A DNA stretch of 22,043 nt from Blautia sp900556555 (GCA_964250615.1 CAXUGM010000037.1); one strand, 5' to 3'; positions 7,772 to 15,575 are shown, counted from the first letter of the stretch. Numbers and translations: made by a program. The notes: generated by a model from the letters alone, not told the origin.

Positions 7772-8494
7772 ATGTTTAGGAAAATTGAAAAGGAAAATCC
7801 CTTTGAGGAAATTTTAGACCAAATTATTGAAAATATCAAAGAAGGGATTCTGAAAAAGGGAGATGCACTTCCGGCAGAAAGAAATATGGCAGAGGCATTA
7901 GGGGTTTCCCGTCCTGTGGTGCGGGAAGTATTAAGAACCCTGGCTTTGCTTGGGATTATCAAGACAGTGAGAGGTGGGGCAAGTTATGTGTCTGAAAACC
8001 TGGAAAATAGTCTTATCGAGCCATTATCCATATTGTTGCGTCTAAACAACAGCAGCATATACCATAATCAGCAGCTTCGCAGTGCCTTGGAAGTAGGGGC
8101 TGCACGTTTGGCTGCCAGAAACTGTACACCGGTGGATGCAGCAGAACTTCAGTTAATTCTGGCCAGACTGGATGCGGCAGAGGAAGAAAAAACCAGGGGA
8201 GACTTAGACAGGGATTTACACATTAAAATCGGAAAAATGGCTCAAAGCCCCATGTTGTTTTCGGTTATGAGCGCTTCTGCCCAGCTGACAGAAAATATTA
8301 TTACGGGAATCCGGAGTTATATGATGCAGAAACAACATTCTGTCTCGCCGATGGATGAACAGCACCGAAAGTTGGTGGACGCAATTGTGGAACGTCGAGA
8401 GGAAGATGCCGAAATCTGTATGAGGGAACATATGAAAGCAATAGAAGATATCATATTAGAAATAGATCGGAAAAAAGAAAATATAAAGGTCTGA
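7772..8494 (+). CDS. FadR-subfamily GntR transcriptional regulator
   Basis: A 240-residue regulator with an N-terminal winged helix (about residues 1-75). Recognition-helix motifs are LPAERNMAEALGVSRPVVREVLRTL and a wing at TVRGGASYV. A C-terminal FCD ligand-binding domain (about 85-230) keeps the D and H residues typical of metal-containing FCD domains: DRDLHIKIG, then DEQHRKLVDAI, then CMREHM. Such proteins usually bind a carboxylic acid and repress neighbouring catabolic genes. The next promoter downstream carries a TGGT-NNN-ACCA site. I infer that this protein represses the dehydrogenase/malic enzyme operon and responds to malate, lactate or a similar acid. It has its own promoter and its own terminator. 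Confidence 0.9.
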   Translation: MFRKIEKENPFEEILDQIIENIKEGILKKGDALPAERNMAEALGVSRPVVREVLRTLALLGIIKTVRGGASYVSENLENSLIEPLSILLRLNNSSIYHNQQLRSALEVGAARLAARNCTPVDAAELQLILARLDAAEEEKTRGDLDRDLHIKIGKMAQSPMLFSVMSASAQLTENIITGIRSYMMQKQHSVSPMDEQHRKLVDAIVERREEDAEICMREHMKAIEDIILEIDRKKENIKV

Positions 8495-8505
8495 AAACGG
8501 GAGTA

Positions 8506-8539
8506 AAAGCTGCTGCATAAAAGTGCGGCAGCTTTTTTT
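8506..8539 (+). terminator. Intrinsic terminator after the FadR-type regulator
   Basis: AAAGCTGCTGC (8506-8516) pairs with GCGGCAGCTTT (8525-8535) with one G-U pair around an 8-base loop, and the T-run covers 8533-8539. It separates the regulator transcript from the enzyme operon. Confidence 0.9.
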
Positions 8540-8572
8540 CGCATTTTTTACACGTGGTAATTGTCTTTTTCA

Positions 8573-8601
8573 TTGCGTTTTCTGGTTTGGCATGGTATAA
8601 T
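8573..8601 (+). promoter_or_regulatory. Promoter of the dehydrogenase/malic enzyme operon
   Basis: -35 TTGCGT (8573-8578), a 17-base spacer, and a perfect -10 TATAAT (8596-8601) preceded by TGG, an extended -10. The expected start is near 8608, so the palindrome at 8612-8626 lies just downstream of it, a position suited to repression. Confidence 0.8.
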
Positions 8602-8611
8602 TTATTTATGA

Positions 8612-8626
8612 ATTGGTCATACCAAT
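8612..8626. promoter_or_regulatory. FadR-type operator
   Basis: ATTGGT-CAT-ACCAAT is a perfect 6+3+6 inverted repeat holding the TGGT-NNN-ACCA core known for FadR-subfamily GntR regulators. It covers roughly positions +5 to +19 of the operon transcript. The FadR-type regulator encoded immediately upstream is the obvious binder. Confidence 0.8.
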
Positions 8627-8656
8627 ATTATTAATGGAATACCAGGAGGCGGCGTT

Positions 8657-9787
8657 ATGGGATACGTAAAATGGAGCTATCCGATTCTGGAACATTTCTG
8701 TTATGATGTGTTCAGAGCTTTTGGATTTAGCGAAGAGGAAAGCAAGGAAATCGAAGATGTACTGCTGACTGCGGACTTGTTCGGAATAGAAAGTCATGGT
8801 ATGCAGCGTATGGTGCGGTACCACAAAGGAATTGAAAAAGGCACGATTCACCCAAAGGAAAAACCAGAAGTGGTGTTTGAGACACCTGTTTCTGCGGTAA
8901 TTGACGGACATAACGGCATGGGACAGCTGATTTCTATTTTTGCTATGAACAAAGCGATTGAAAAAGCGAAAACAATGGGAATCGGTATTGTAACAGTAAG
9001 AGAATCAAACCATTTTGGAATTGCCGGTTACTACGCAAAGATGGCCAGTGACCAGGGATTACTGGGAATGGCCTGCACCAATTCCGAAGCTATTATGGTG
9101 CCTACTTTCGGGAAAAAAGCTATGCTGGGTTCCAATCCTATTGCAGTAGCTATGCCGGCAGAACCTTATCCTTTTCTTTTTGATTGTTCTACCACAGTGG
9201 TAACTAGAGGAAAGCTGGAAATGTACAATAAGATGAACAAACCTCTTCCACAGGGATGGGCATTAGACGCAAACGGACATGAGAGCACACAGGCTCCTAT
9301 TGTACTGGAAAATATTGTTTCCAAACGAGGGGGCGGTATTATGCCTCTGGGAGGAAATAAGGAAGTGAGTGGAAGCCATAAAGGATACGGATATGGTATG
9401 CTGTGTGAATTATTTAGTTCCATTTTTTCCATGGGTGTCACATCAGAAAAATGTTGTACTTTCCCGGACAAAACAGGTATTTGCCATGGATTTGCAGCAA
9501 TAAATCCAGAAATTTTCGGGAATCCGACAGAGATTAAGGCACACTTATCCGAATATTTGGAGGCTTTGAGGGAGAGTCCAAAAGCAGAAGGAGAGAGTCA
9601 GATTTATACCCATGGAGAAAAGGAAATTTTTGCAGAAAAGGACAGAAGGGAGAATGGAATTCCTGTAAATGACAATACTATGGTCGAGCTGGCCAATCTC
9701 TGCGCGTATCTGAAGCTGGATTTCCATTCTTATTTTGAGAACTATGAACTGCCAGGAGACGGAACGTTTTTTACAGGAAATTATTAA
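8657..9787 (+). CDS. LDH2/MDH2-family NAD(P)-dependent dehydrogenase
   Basis: A 376-residue member of the malate/L-lactate dehydrogenase type 2 family, unrelated to classical Rossmann-fold LDH/MDH. Family hallmarks are GIESHGMQRM near 43-52 with H47, and RESNHFGIAGYY with H119. Others are TNSEAIMVPTFG, GSNPIAVAMP, FDCSTTVVTRGK and a GGNKEVSGSHKGYG loop. Such enzymes oxidise a 2-hydroxyacid (malate, L-lactate, sulfolactate or similar) with a nicotinamide cofactor. The substrate cannot be told from sequence alone. AGGAGG is placed 7 bases before the ATG. It is followed after 42 bases by the malic enzyme gene, so both are probably one operon under the operator at 8612. Pairing with malic enzyme favours malate/oxaloacetate or pyruvate/lactate. 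Confidence 0.88.
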   Translation: MGYVKWSYPILEHFCYDVFRAFGFSEEESKEIEDVLLTADLFGIESHGMQRMVRYHKGIEKGTIHPKEKPEVVFETPVSAVIDGHNGMGQLISIFAMNKAIEKAKTMGIGIVTVRESNHFGIAGYYAKMASDQGLLGMACTNSEAIMVPTFGKKAMLGSNPIAVAMPAEPYPFLFDCSTTVVTRGKLEMYNKMNKPLPQGWALDANGHESTQAPIVLENIVSKRGGGIMPLGGNKEVSGSHKGYGYGMLCELFSSIFSMGVTSEKCCTFPDKTGICHGFAAINPEIFGNPTEIKAHLSEYLEALRESPKAEGESQIYTHGEKEIFAEKDRRENGIPVNDNTMVELANLCAYLKLDFHSYFENYELPGDGTFFTGNY

Positions 9788-9829
9788 TTACATTCATAGA
9801 CAGAAAAGCAGGAATCAGGAGGAAGTATC

Positions 9830-11005
9830 ATGGATTACGCAAAAGAATCATTGAGATTACATAAAGAATGGAAAGGAAAAATTCAGGTTGTGGCAAATGT
9901 GCCGGTAGAAACCAAGGATGACCTGTCTTTGGCTTATACACCTGGGGTAGCACAGCCTTGTCTGGAAATCCAGAAGGATATAGACAAATCTTATGAACTT
10001 ACCAGAAGATGGAATATGTGCCTGGTGGTTACAGACGGTTCTGCCGTTTTGGGCCTGGGAGACATTGGCCCCGAAGCCGGAATGCCGGTTATGGAGGGAA
10101 AATGTGTGCTGTTCAAAGCATTTGGAGATGTAGATGCATTTCCTCTTTGTATTAAATCACAGGATGTGGATGAAATCGTAAATACGATTTATCTGATTTC
10201 CGGTTCATTTGGCGGTGTCAATCTGGAAGATATTGCGGCTCCCAGATGTTTTGAAATCGAGAAAAAACTGAAAGAGAAATGTGATATTCCAATTTTCCAT
10301 GATGACCAGCATGGTACGGCAGTGATTACTCTGGCAGGCTTAAATAATGCTATGAAGCTGACCGGCAAGAAGAAAGAGGAAGTTTCTATTGTAATGAACG
10401 GAGCAGGAGCGGCAGCAATTTCCATTGCCAGACTGCTTTTGAAAGCAGGATATAAAAAGATTACCCTCTGTGACAGAAATGGGGCAATTTATGAAGGCAG
10501 AACAGAGGGTATGAATGCAGTGAAAGAAGAGATGAGTAAAATTACCAATCTGGAGAAAAAAACTGGAAGTCTTGCAGAACAGATGAAGGGAGCAGATGTC
10601 TTTATCGGTGTGTCTGCACCTGGAGTAGTGACAAAGGAAATGGTAGAGAGCATGGCAAAGGATGCGGTTATTTTTGCATGTGCCAATCCGGTTCCGGAGA
10701 TTTATCCGGAAGAAGCCAAAGCAGCCGGAGCAAAAGTGGTGGCAACAGGCAGAAGCGATTTCCCGAACCAGATTAATAATGTTCTGGCATTTCCAGGAAT
10801 CTTTCGTGGTGCATTTGATGTAATGGCAAAAGATATTAATGATGAAATGAAAATTGCAGCAGCAGATGCACTGGCAGGATTGATCACAGAAGAGGAACTG
10901 AATCCAGATTATATTATTCCAAAAGCTTTTGATAAAAGGGTAGGTCCAGCAGTGGCGAAAGCAGTAGCCAAAGCTGCCAGAGATACCAAAGTTGCAAGAA
11001 TATAA
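9830..11005 (+). CDS. Malic enzyme (oxaloacetate-decarboxylating malate dehydrogenase)
   Basis: A 391-residue short-form bacterial malic enzyme, catalysing malate to pyruvate plus CO2 with reduction of NAD(P). Visible motifs are SLAYTPGVAQPC, VVTDGSAVLGLGDIGPEAGMPVMEGK and the metal-binding FHDDQHGTAV. A nucleotide-binding NGAGAAAISIARLL follows, then ITLCDRNG, whose acidic residue suits NAD binding (a weak inference), and ANPVPEIYPEEAKAAGA. It lacks the phosphotransacetylase-like extension seen in MaeB proteins. The ribosome binding site is AGGAGG, about 8 bases before the ATG. It is the second gene of the operator-controlled operon and is followed 21 bases later by a terminator. Confidence 0.94.
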   Translation: MDYAKESLRLHKEWKGKIQVVANVPVETKDDLSLAYTPGVAQPCLEIQKDIDKSYELTRRWNMCLVVTDGSAVLGLGDIGPEAGMPVMEGKCVLFKAFGDVDAFPLCIKSQDVDEIVNTIYLISGSFGGVNLEDIAAPRCFEIEKKLKEKCDIPIFHDDQHGTAVITLAGLNNAMKLTGKKKEEVSIVMNGAGAAAISIARLLLKAGYKKITLCDRNGAIYEGRTEGMNAVKEEMSKITNLEKKTGSLAEQMKGADVFIGVSAPGVVTKEMVESMAKDAVIFACANPVPEIYPEEAKAAGAKVVATGRSDFPNQINNVLAFPGIFRGAFDVMAKDINDEMKIAAADALAGLITEEELNPDYIIPKAFDKRVGPAVAKAVAKAARDTKVARI

Positions 11006-11026
11006 AACAGAAAGAGAATGGAAAGT

Positions 11027-11053
11027 GGGACTGCAAAAGCAGTCCCGTTTTTT
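11027..11053 (+). terminator. Intrinsic terminator after malic enzyme
   Basis: A perfect 8-bp stem, GGGACTGC with GCAGTCCC, around an AAAA loop, followed by G and six T residues (11048-11053). It ends the plus-strand operon. The same stem lies just beyond the stop of the convergent trmO gene, but on the minus strand the following bases (ACTTTCC) make only a poor U-tract. Confidence 0.92.
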
Positions 11054-11067
11054 CGGAGTAACACATA

Positions 11068-11772
11068 TCAAGAAATCTCAATTTTAATGACTGTAAGCAC
11101 CCCATCCCTTACAGAAAACTTGATTTCCATTCCAGCAAAGGGAAATCCATAGATGCGATCAGGGTCTTTCTGATAAGCTGGTCTTGGGTCCAGAGCCAGA
11201 ACCTCTATCAGGGCATTCAGGTGTTCTTCCGGCATCAGAGCCTTTAGGGATTCTGCAAACTCTACATGCAGACGGTCATCCCTGTGAGTATCCGCAAATC
11301 CACCCGTAGCCTCCGGATGGCTGTCTGAAAAGGGAATATAGGGTTTGATGTCATAAATAGGGGTCTGGTCCATTAAATCTGCACCGGATAACAAGAGAAG
11401 AGGGCCATTTGGCGCATCCCAAAGGATTTTCTCCAGTTTGACGCAGGATAATCCCAGGGGATTAGGGCGGAAAGGAGAGCGGGTGGCAAAAACTCCTTTC
11501 CGCACATTTCCCCCAAGACGGGGAGGGCGCACGGTTGGAGACCAGGTGTCCTGTATGGATTCTGAAAATTCCCAGATGAGCCATAAGTGAGAGAATTCTT
11601 CCAGTCCTTTTAAAGCGTCAGGATTTCGGTATTCTGGTTCAAATATCAGCGTGGATTTCAGAGTAGGTACCAATCCGCTTTGTCTTGGAATCCCGAATTT
11701 GCTGGGAAAATCTGTTGAAATCCGGGCAATGGGATGCATGAGATGTCCCTGGTGTTCTGTTTGCTTGTTCAT
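11068..11772 (-). CDS. trmO: TrmO, tRNA (N6-threonylcarbamoyladenosine37-N6)-methyltransferase
   Basis: A 234-residue TrmO (TsaA/YaeB) protein, which uses S-adenosylmethionine to methylate t6A at position 37 in certain tRNAs. Family motifs are IARISTDFPSKFGIPRQSG near the N-terminus, FSHLWLIWEF, RSPFRPNPLGLS and LSGADLMDQTPIYDIKPY. A C-terminal DPRPAYQKDPDRIYGF segment belongs to the substrate-binding extension. I chose the ATG at 11772, not the longer in-frame start at 11862, for two reasons. GCAGGAG sits at good spacing before it, and the longer form would run about 67 bases into the nitroreductase gene. It lies 22 bases behind that gene on the same strand, so the two are probably co-transcribed; a functional link between them is not obvious. 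Confidence 0.93.
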   Translation of the reverse strand: MNKQTEHQGHLMHPIARISTDFPSKFGIPRQSGLVPTLKSTLIFEPEYRNPDALKGLEEFSHLWLIWEFSESIQDTWSPTVRPPRLGGNVRKGVFATRSPFRPNPLGLSCVKLEKILWDAPNGPLLLLSGADLMDQTPIYDIKPYIPFSDSHPEATGGFADTHRDDRLHVEFAESLKALMPEEHLNALIEVLALDPRPAYQKDPDRIYGFPFAGMEIKFSVRDGVLTVIKIEIS

Positions 11773-11794
11773 GAAAATTCTCCTGCCTTCCTTT

Positions 11795-12586
11795 TTATTT
11801 CCAAATGACATTGGCTGGTTTGCGGGGAGCACTGCGTTGGTAAGATACTTTCGGATATCCAAGAAGCATACAGGCTTTGATGGCTTTTCCTTCTATGCAA
11901 AGCCATTTTTTCAGCTCTTTATTTTCATCGGAAATCCGGGCAAGAAATCCATTGTAGAGTGCGCCAAGACCCTGTGAAACAGCCATTAATTCTATGTTCT
12001 GTGCTGCAAGTCCGGCATCTAATGGCCAGTCAGAAGTAATGTAAAGTACTGCAGGGGCATTGCGGAATAAATAGTCATCCTTTGGATTTGCCTTTCTCTG
12101 GCGGTTAAAGCTGATATAAGGCAGCAGTTCTCTTGGAATTTCCCTGTGATTTCCTTCTTCTAATTTCTCAATATACTCCCACACAAAAGTTTTTAAAACC
12201 GGTAGTTCTTCCTGAACAAAGATAAAATGACAGTCCTGGTTATTTTTTGCAGTGGCAGTATATCTGCCAGCCTGTACCAGAAGTTCTAATTTTTCCTGTT
12301 CTATTTTCTCAGTTTCATAGGAACGGATGCTTCTGCGGCATTTAATAGTGTGCAGAAGAGATGCTGGGTTTAAGGAAAAAGTATCAGAGGAGCAGGACTC
12401 CACGTCCGCCATATCATATTCCGGGATACTTACTGCATGATAAGGACAAATAGAGACACAATGTCCGCATAAAAAACATTCTTTTTGTACCACTGCTTTT
12501 TTCTCCTGGATGCGTAAGTTTTTGGCAATGCAATCAGCCACACATTTGCCGCAGCCAGTGCAAAGGGTAGAATCTATAGTTACCAT
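11795..12586 (-). CDS. Ferredoxin-nitroreductase fusion protein
   Basis: A 263-residue protein with an N-terminal 2[4Fe-4S] ferredoxin domain. The first cluster motif is CTGCGKCVADC, with its partner cysteine in the second, CFLCGHCVSICPYHAV; together they span about residues 8-50. A nitroreductase-like FMN domain follows, with RRSIRSYETEKIEQEKLE, the GRYTATAKNNQDCHF stretch, and SQGLGALYNGF. This architecture is common in anaerobic Firmicutes and archaea. Electrons probably pass from the clusters to flavin, and the natural substrate is unknown. AGAGAGGAACC lies before the ATG on the minus strand. It heads the two-gene minus-strand operon with trmO and diverges from the GntR/clpC transcript. 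Confidence 0.9.
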   Translation of the reverse strand: MVTIDSTLCTGCGKCVADCIAKNLRIQEKKAVVQKECFLCGHCVSICPYHAVSIPEYDMADVESCSSDTFSLNPASLLHTIKCRRSIRSYETEKIEQEKLELLVQAGRYTATAKNNQDCHFIFVQEELPVLKTFVWEYIEKLEEGNHREIPRELLPYISFNRQRKANPKDDYLFRNAPAVLYITSDWPLDAGLAAQNIELMAVSQGLGALYNGFLARISDENKELKKWLCIEGKAIKACMLLGYPKVSYQRSAPRKPANVIWK

Positions 12587-12620
12587 AAAGGTTCCTCTCT
12601 TTCTTGTTTGGAATACTTTA

Positions 12621-12649
12621 ACAATAAAAGAAACTGGGAGATTTGTAAA
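12621..12649 (-). promoter_or_regulatory. Probable promoter for the nitroreductase-trmO operon
   Basis: On the minus strand: -35 TTTACA (12649-12644), a 17-base spacer, and -10 TATTGT (12626-12621), about 35 bases before the nitroreductase start. The -35 lies inside the inverted repeat at 12641-12658. Confidence 0.5.
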
Positions 12650-12658
12650 GATACAAAT
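12641..12658. promoter_or_regulatory. Inverted repeat between divergent promoters, candidate GntR operator
   Basis: ATTTGTA-AAGA-TACAAAT is a perfect 7+4+7 inverted repeat. It touches the -35 of the plus-strand promoter and contains the -35 of the likely minus-strand promoter. A protein bound here could control both directions. The GntR protein encoded at 12726 is the nearest candidate. Confidence 0.6.
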
Positions 12659-12686
12659 TGACCTGTAATTACATCTATGCTATATT
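12658..12686 (+). promoter_or_regulatory. Promoter of the GntR-clpC transcript
   Basis: -35 TTGACC (12658-12663), a 17-base spacer, and -10 TATATT (12681-12686), 39 bases before the GntR start codon. A strong sigma-A match. No CtsR-type direct heptad repeat was seen around it. Confidence 0.75.
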
Positions 12687-12725
12687 AAATATAACATTCT
12701 ATAACAAAAGAAAGTAGGTGGAGCC

Positions 12726-13094
12726 ATGTTTATCGAAATCGATTTTAACAGTGACGAGGCCATATACATACAGCTTTGTAATCAGATTATCATGGGAATT
12801 GCCACAGAACAGCTAAAAGTAGGAGATCCACTTCCCTCGGTAAGGCAGCTGGCAGATACCATTGGCATTAATATGCATACAGTAAATAAGGCATATTCCG
12901 TACTTAGGCAGGAGGGGTTTCTCACAATTGACCGAAGAAGAGGAGCCATGATTTCCATTGATGGGGATAAGATGCGTGCTTTGGAGGAGATGAAGAGAGA
13001 GTTAGTAGTGGTTTTGGCAAGAGGTTGCTGCAAGAATATTTCAAAAGAAGAGGTGCATGCCTTAATTGATGAGATTTATGAAGAATATAAGTAA
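12726..13094 (+). CDS. YtrA-type GntR transcriptional regulator
   Basis: A 122-residue regulator made of an N-terminal GntR winged helix (about residues 1-75, with YIQLCNQIIMGIATEQLKVGDPLPSVRQLADTIGINMHTVNKAYSVLRQEGF) and a short helical tail used for dimerisation. This small size defines the YtrA subfamily, which lacks a large ligand domain and usually controls its own operon, often one with ABC transporter genes. Here the downstream gene, 27 bases away, is clpC. AGGTGG lies 4 bases before the ATG, a rather short spacing. The inverted repeat at 12641 is a plausible operator, suggesting autoregulation that would also affect clpC. No cofactor-binding site is visible. Confidence 0.9.
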   Translation: MFIEIDFNSDEAIYIQLCNQIIMGIATEQLKVGDPLPSVRQLADTIGINMHTVNKAYSVLRQEGFLTIDRRRGAMISIDGDKMRALEEMKRELVVVLARGCCKNISKEEVHALIDEIYEEYK

Positions 13095-13121
13095 TAAAAT
13101 GAAACAGAACAGGAGAAACAC

Positions 13122-15575
13122 ATGAAAGAGCAATATTCAAAACTGGCGTCCAAGGCGCTGAAACTGGCAGAAAATACAGCGAAGCGCTGCAGCCACAATT
13201 ATGTGGGGACAGAACATTTGCTGGCAGGTCTTCTGGCAGTTCAGGAAGGAACTGCAGGACACGTTCTTACAGAAGCAGGAGTAAGCCAGGAGAAACTTCT
13301 GGAACTCATTGAGAAGCTGGTAGCCCCTTCTTCTGATGTGCTACTTGCAGAACCACAGGGCTATACGCCCAGAAGCAAACAGGTGCTTTTTGCTGCTGAG
13401 ACGGAAGCAGAGAGAATGCAGAGCGAGGAAATCGGTACAGAGCATCTTCTTTTAGCTATGTTAAAAGAGTATGACTGTGTAGGAACGAGACTGCTTCATA
13501 CTTTGGGCATTAATATTCAGAAGCTCTATATAGAGATTATGAAAGCCATGGGAATAGAGGGGAATTTCAATCAGAATTCTCTGAAAGAAGATATTCAAAA
13601 CAGTGCAGGAAGTACGCCTATGCTGAATCAGTTTAGCCGCGATCTTACAGAACAGGCGGCCCTTGGAAAGCAGGATCCGGTGGTGGGCAGAGAAAAAGAA
13701 ATCAACCGTATTATTCAGATACTCAGCAGACGTACGAAGAATAATCCCTGCCTGATCGGAGAGCCGGGCGTAGGAAAAACAGCCATTGCAGAGGGATTGG
13801 CCCAGAGGATTGTAGGAGGACTTGTACCGGAAAGCATGGCAGACAAAAGAATTGTTGTTCTGGATTTATCCGCCATGGTGGCCGGCTCAAAATACAGAGG
13901 AGAGTTTGAAGAACGTATTAAGCGGGTTATTGCAGAAGTTGCCAATGACAGGAGAATCCTTCTATTTTTAGATGAACTTCACACCTTAATCGGAGCGGGA
14001 GGAGCAGAGGGAGCTTTGGACGCTTCCAATATTTTGAAACCTTCGCTTTCCAGAGGAGAGATTCAGTTGATTGGTGCAACTACCATAGAGGAATACAGGA
14101 AACACATTGAAAAAGATGCTGCCCTTGAACGCCGGTTCCAGCCCGTGATGGTGGAAGAACCTACCAAAGAGGAGGCAGAAGCGATTTTAAGAGGGCTGCT
14201 GCCATATTATGAAAAACACCATGGAGTGACCATAGAAGACAGTGCAGCGGAGGCTGCTGTTGCAATGGGAAGCCGTTATATTAATGACCGCTTTTTGCCG
14301 GACAAAGCCCTGGATTTGCTGGATGAGGCATGTGCGAAAGTGCAGCTTGCAGGATTCAAAGCACCGGAAGGATGGCAGGAAGCAGAGTGGAACCTTCAGG
14401 AATTATACAGAGCAAAAGAAGAAGCAGTGCTGGCTCAGGATTTCACAAAGGCAAGCGAGATTCAGAAAGAACAAGAAGCAATAGAGGAACAGATTGAGAA
14501 GGCAAAAAAACGGTTTGAAAAACAATGCAAAAATAAGAAACTCACAGTTACACAGGAGCACATTGCCCTGGTAGTGGCAGAGTGGACAAAAATACCGGTG
14601 AAAAAACTGACAGAAGGCGAGTCAAAACGTCTTGCAAGACTGGAAAATGTTCTTCATAAACGTGTGATTGGACAGAACGAAGCAGTGGAAGCAGTATCAA
14701 AAGCAATCAAAAGAGGCAGGGTAGGATTAAAAGACCCGAAACGTCCCATTGGTTCCTTCCTGCTTCTTGGACCTACAGGTGTTGGAAAAACAGAACTTTC
14801 CAAGGCGCTTGCAGAGGCTGTATTTGGAAGCGAAGATGCCATGATCCGTGTAGATATGTCAGAATATATGGAGAAACACAGTGTGTCTAAGCTGATTGGT
14901 TCACCTCCGGGTTATGTAGGGTATGAAGAAGGTGGCCAGCTCAGTGAGAAAGTAAGAAGAAATCCTTACAGTGTCTTGCTTTTTGACGAAATCGAAAAAG
15001 CTCATCCAGATGTGTTTAACATTCTGCTTCAGGTACTGGATGATGGACATATTACAGATGCACAGGGCAGGAAGATTGATTTTAAAGAGACCATTATTAT
15101 TATGACCTCCAATGCCGGAGCTCAGGCTATCGTAGAACCAAAGAGATTGGGATTTGGTGCAGCAGAGGATGCAAAGGCAGATTATCAGAAAATGAAAGAA
15201 AGTGTCATGGAGGAAGTGAGACGGCTTTTCAAACCAGAATTTTTGAACCGTATTGATGATATCATTGTATTCCATATGCTGAACAAAGACGAGATTAAGA
15301 AGATTGTAGGGCTTCTTCTGAAAGAATTTGTAAACCGTTGTAAAACGCAGATGAATATTGAGGTGAAAATCCGTGACAGTGTAAAAGAGCTGATCGCAAA
15401 AGAAGGATTTGATCCTAAATATGGTGCCCGTCCTTTGAAACGTGCCATTCAGAATAAGATTGAAGACGCTATGGCAGAGGAAATCCTGGAAGGAAAGATT
15501 AAGACAGGTGATCAGGTTTTGGTAGGTTTGTCTAAACAAAAGATAAAATTTATGGTAAATGTACAGAATGACTAG
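13122..15575 (+). CDS. clpC: ClpC, AAA+ unfoldase of the ClpCP protease
   Basis: An 817-residue Hsp100 protein that unfolds substrates and feeds them to ClpP. It has a double Clp-N domain (about 1-145) and a first AAA+ module with Walker A GEPGVGKTA near 213 and Walker B LLFLDELH. A UVR-type coiled segment follows near 433-467. The second AAA+ module has GPTGVGKTE near 550 and LLFDEIEKAHPD. The ClpP-docking loop LGFG lies at about 676. The UVR segment and docking loop separate ClpC from ClpB. In the N domain, E31 and E107 in the two GTEHLL motifs match the glutamates that bind phosphoarginine in B. subtilis ClpC. AGGAG precedes the ATG. ctsR, mcsA and mcsB, the usual partners, are absent; a YtrA-type GntR gene is upstream instead. 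Confidence 0.96.
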   Translation: MKEQYSKLASKALKLAENTAKRCSHNYVGTEHLLAGLLAVQEGTAGHVLTEAGVSQEKLLELIEKLVAPSSDVLLAEPQGYTPRSKQVLFAAETEAERMQSEEIGTEHLLLAMLKEYDCVGTRLLHTLGINIQKLYIEIMKAMGIEGNFNQNSLKEDIQNSAGSTPMLNQFSRDLTEQAALGKQDPVVGREKEINRIIQILSRRTKNNPCLIGEPGVGKTAIAEGLAQRIVGGLVPESMADKRIVVLDLSAMVAGSKYRGEFEERIKRVIAEVANDRRILLFLDELHTLIGAGGAEGALDASNILKPSLSRGEIQLIGATTIEEYRKHIEKDAALERRFQPVMVEEPTKEEAEAILRGLLPYYEKHHGVTIEDSAAEAAVAMGSRYINDRFLPDKALDLLDEACAKVQLAGFKAPEGWQEAEWNLQELYRAKEEAVLAQDFTKASEIQKEQEAIEEQIEKAKKRFEKQCKNKKLTVTQEHIALVVAEWTKIPVKKLTEGESKRLARLENVLHKRVIGQNEAVEAVSKAIKRGRVGLKDPKRPIGSFLLLGPTGVGKTELSKALAEAVFGSEDAMIRVDMSEYMEKHSVSKLIGSPPGYVGYEEGGQLSEKVRRNPYSVLLFDEIEKAHPDVFNILLQVLDDGHITDAQGRKIDFKETIIIMTSNAGAQAIVEPKRLGFGAAEDAKADYQKMKESVMEEVRRLFKPEFLNRIDDIIVFHMLNKDEIKKIVGLLLKEFVNRCKTQMNIEVKIRDSVKELIAKEGFDPKYGARPLKRAIQNKIEDAMAEEILEGKIKTGDQVLVGLSKQKIKFMVNVQND

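Noticed and set aside
11027..11046. Bidirectional terminator serving trmO as well
   Set aside because: On the minus strand the stem is followed by ACTTTCC, not a U-run. Weak termination is possible but not supported.
11772..11862. Longer trmO start at 11862
   Set aside because: It would overlap the nitroreductase coding sequence by about 67 bases and lacks a ribosome binding site, while the ATG at 11772 has GCAGGAG in good position.
12587..12725. CtsR operator upstream of the clpC transcript
   Set aside because: I looked for the GGTCAAA-type direct heptads and saw none. The only clear element is the ATTTGTA/TACAAAT inverted repeat.
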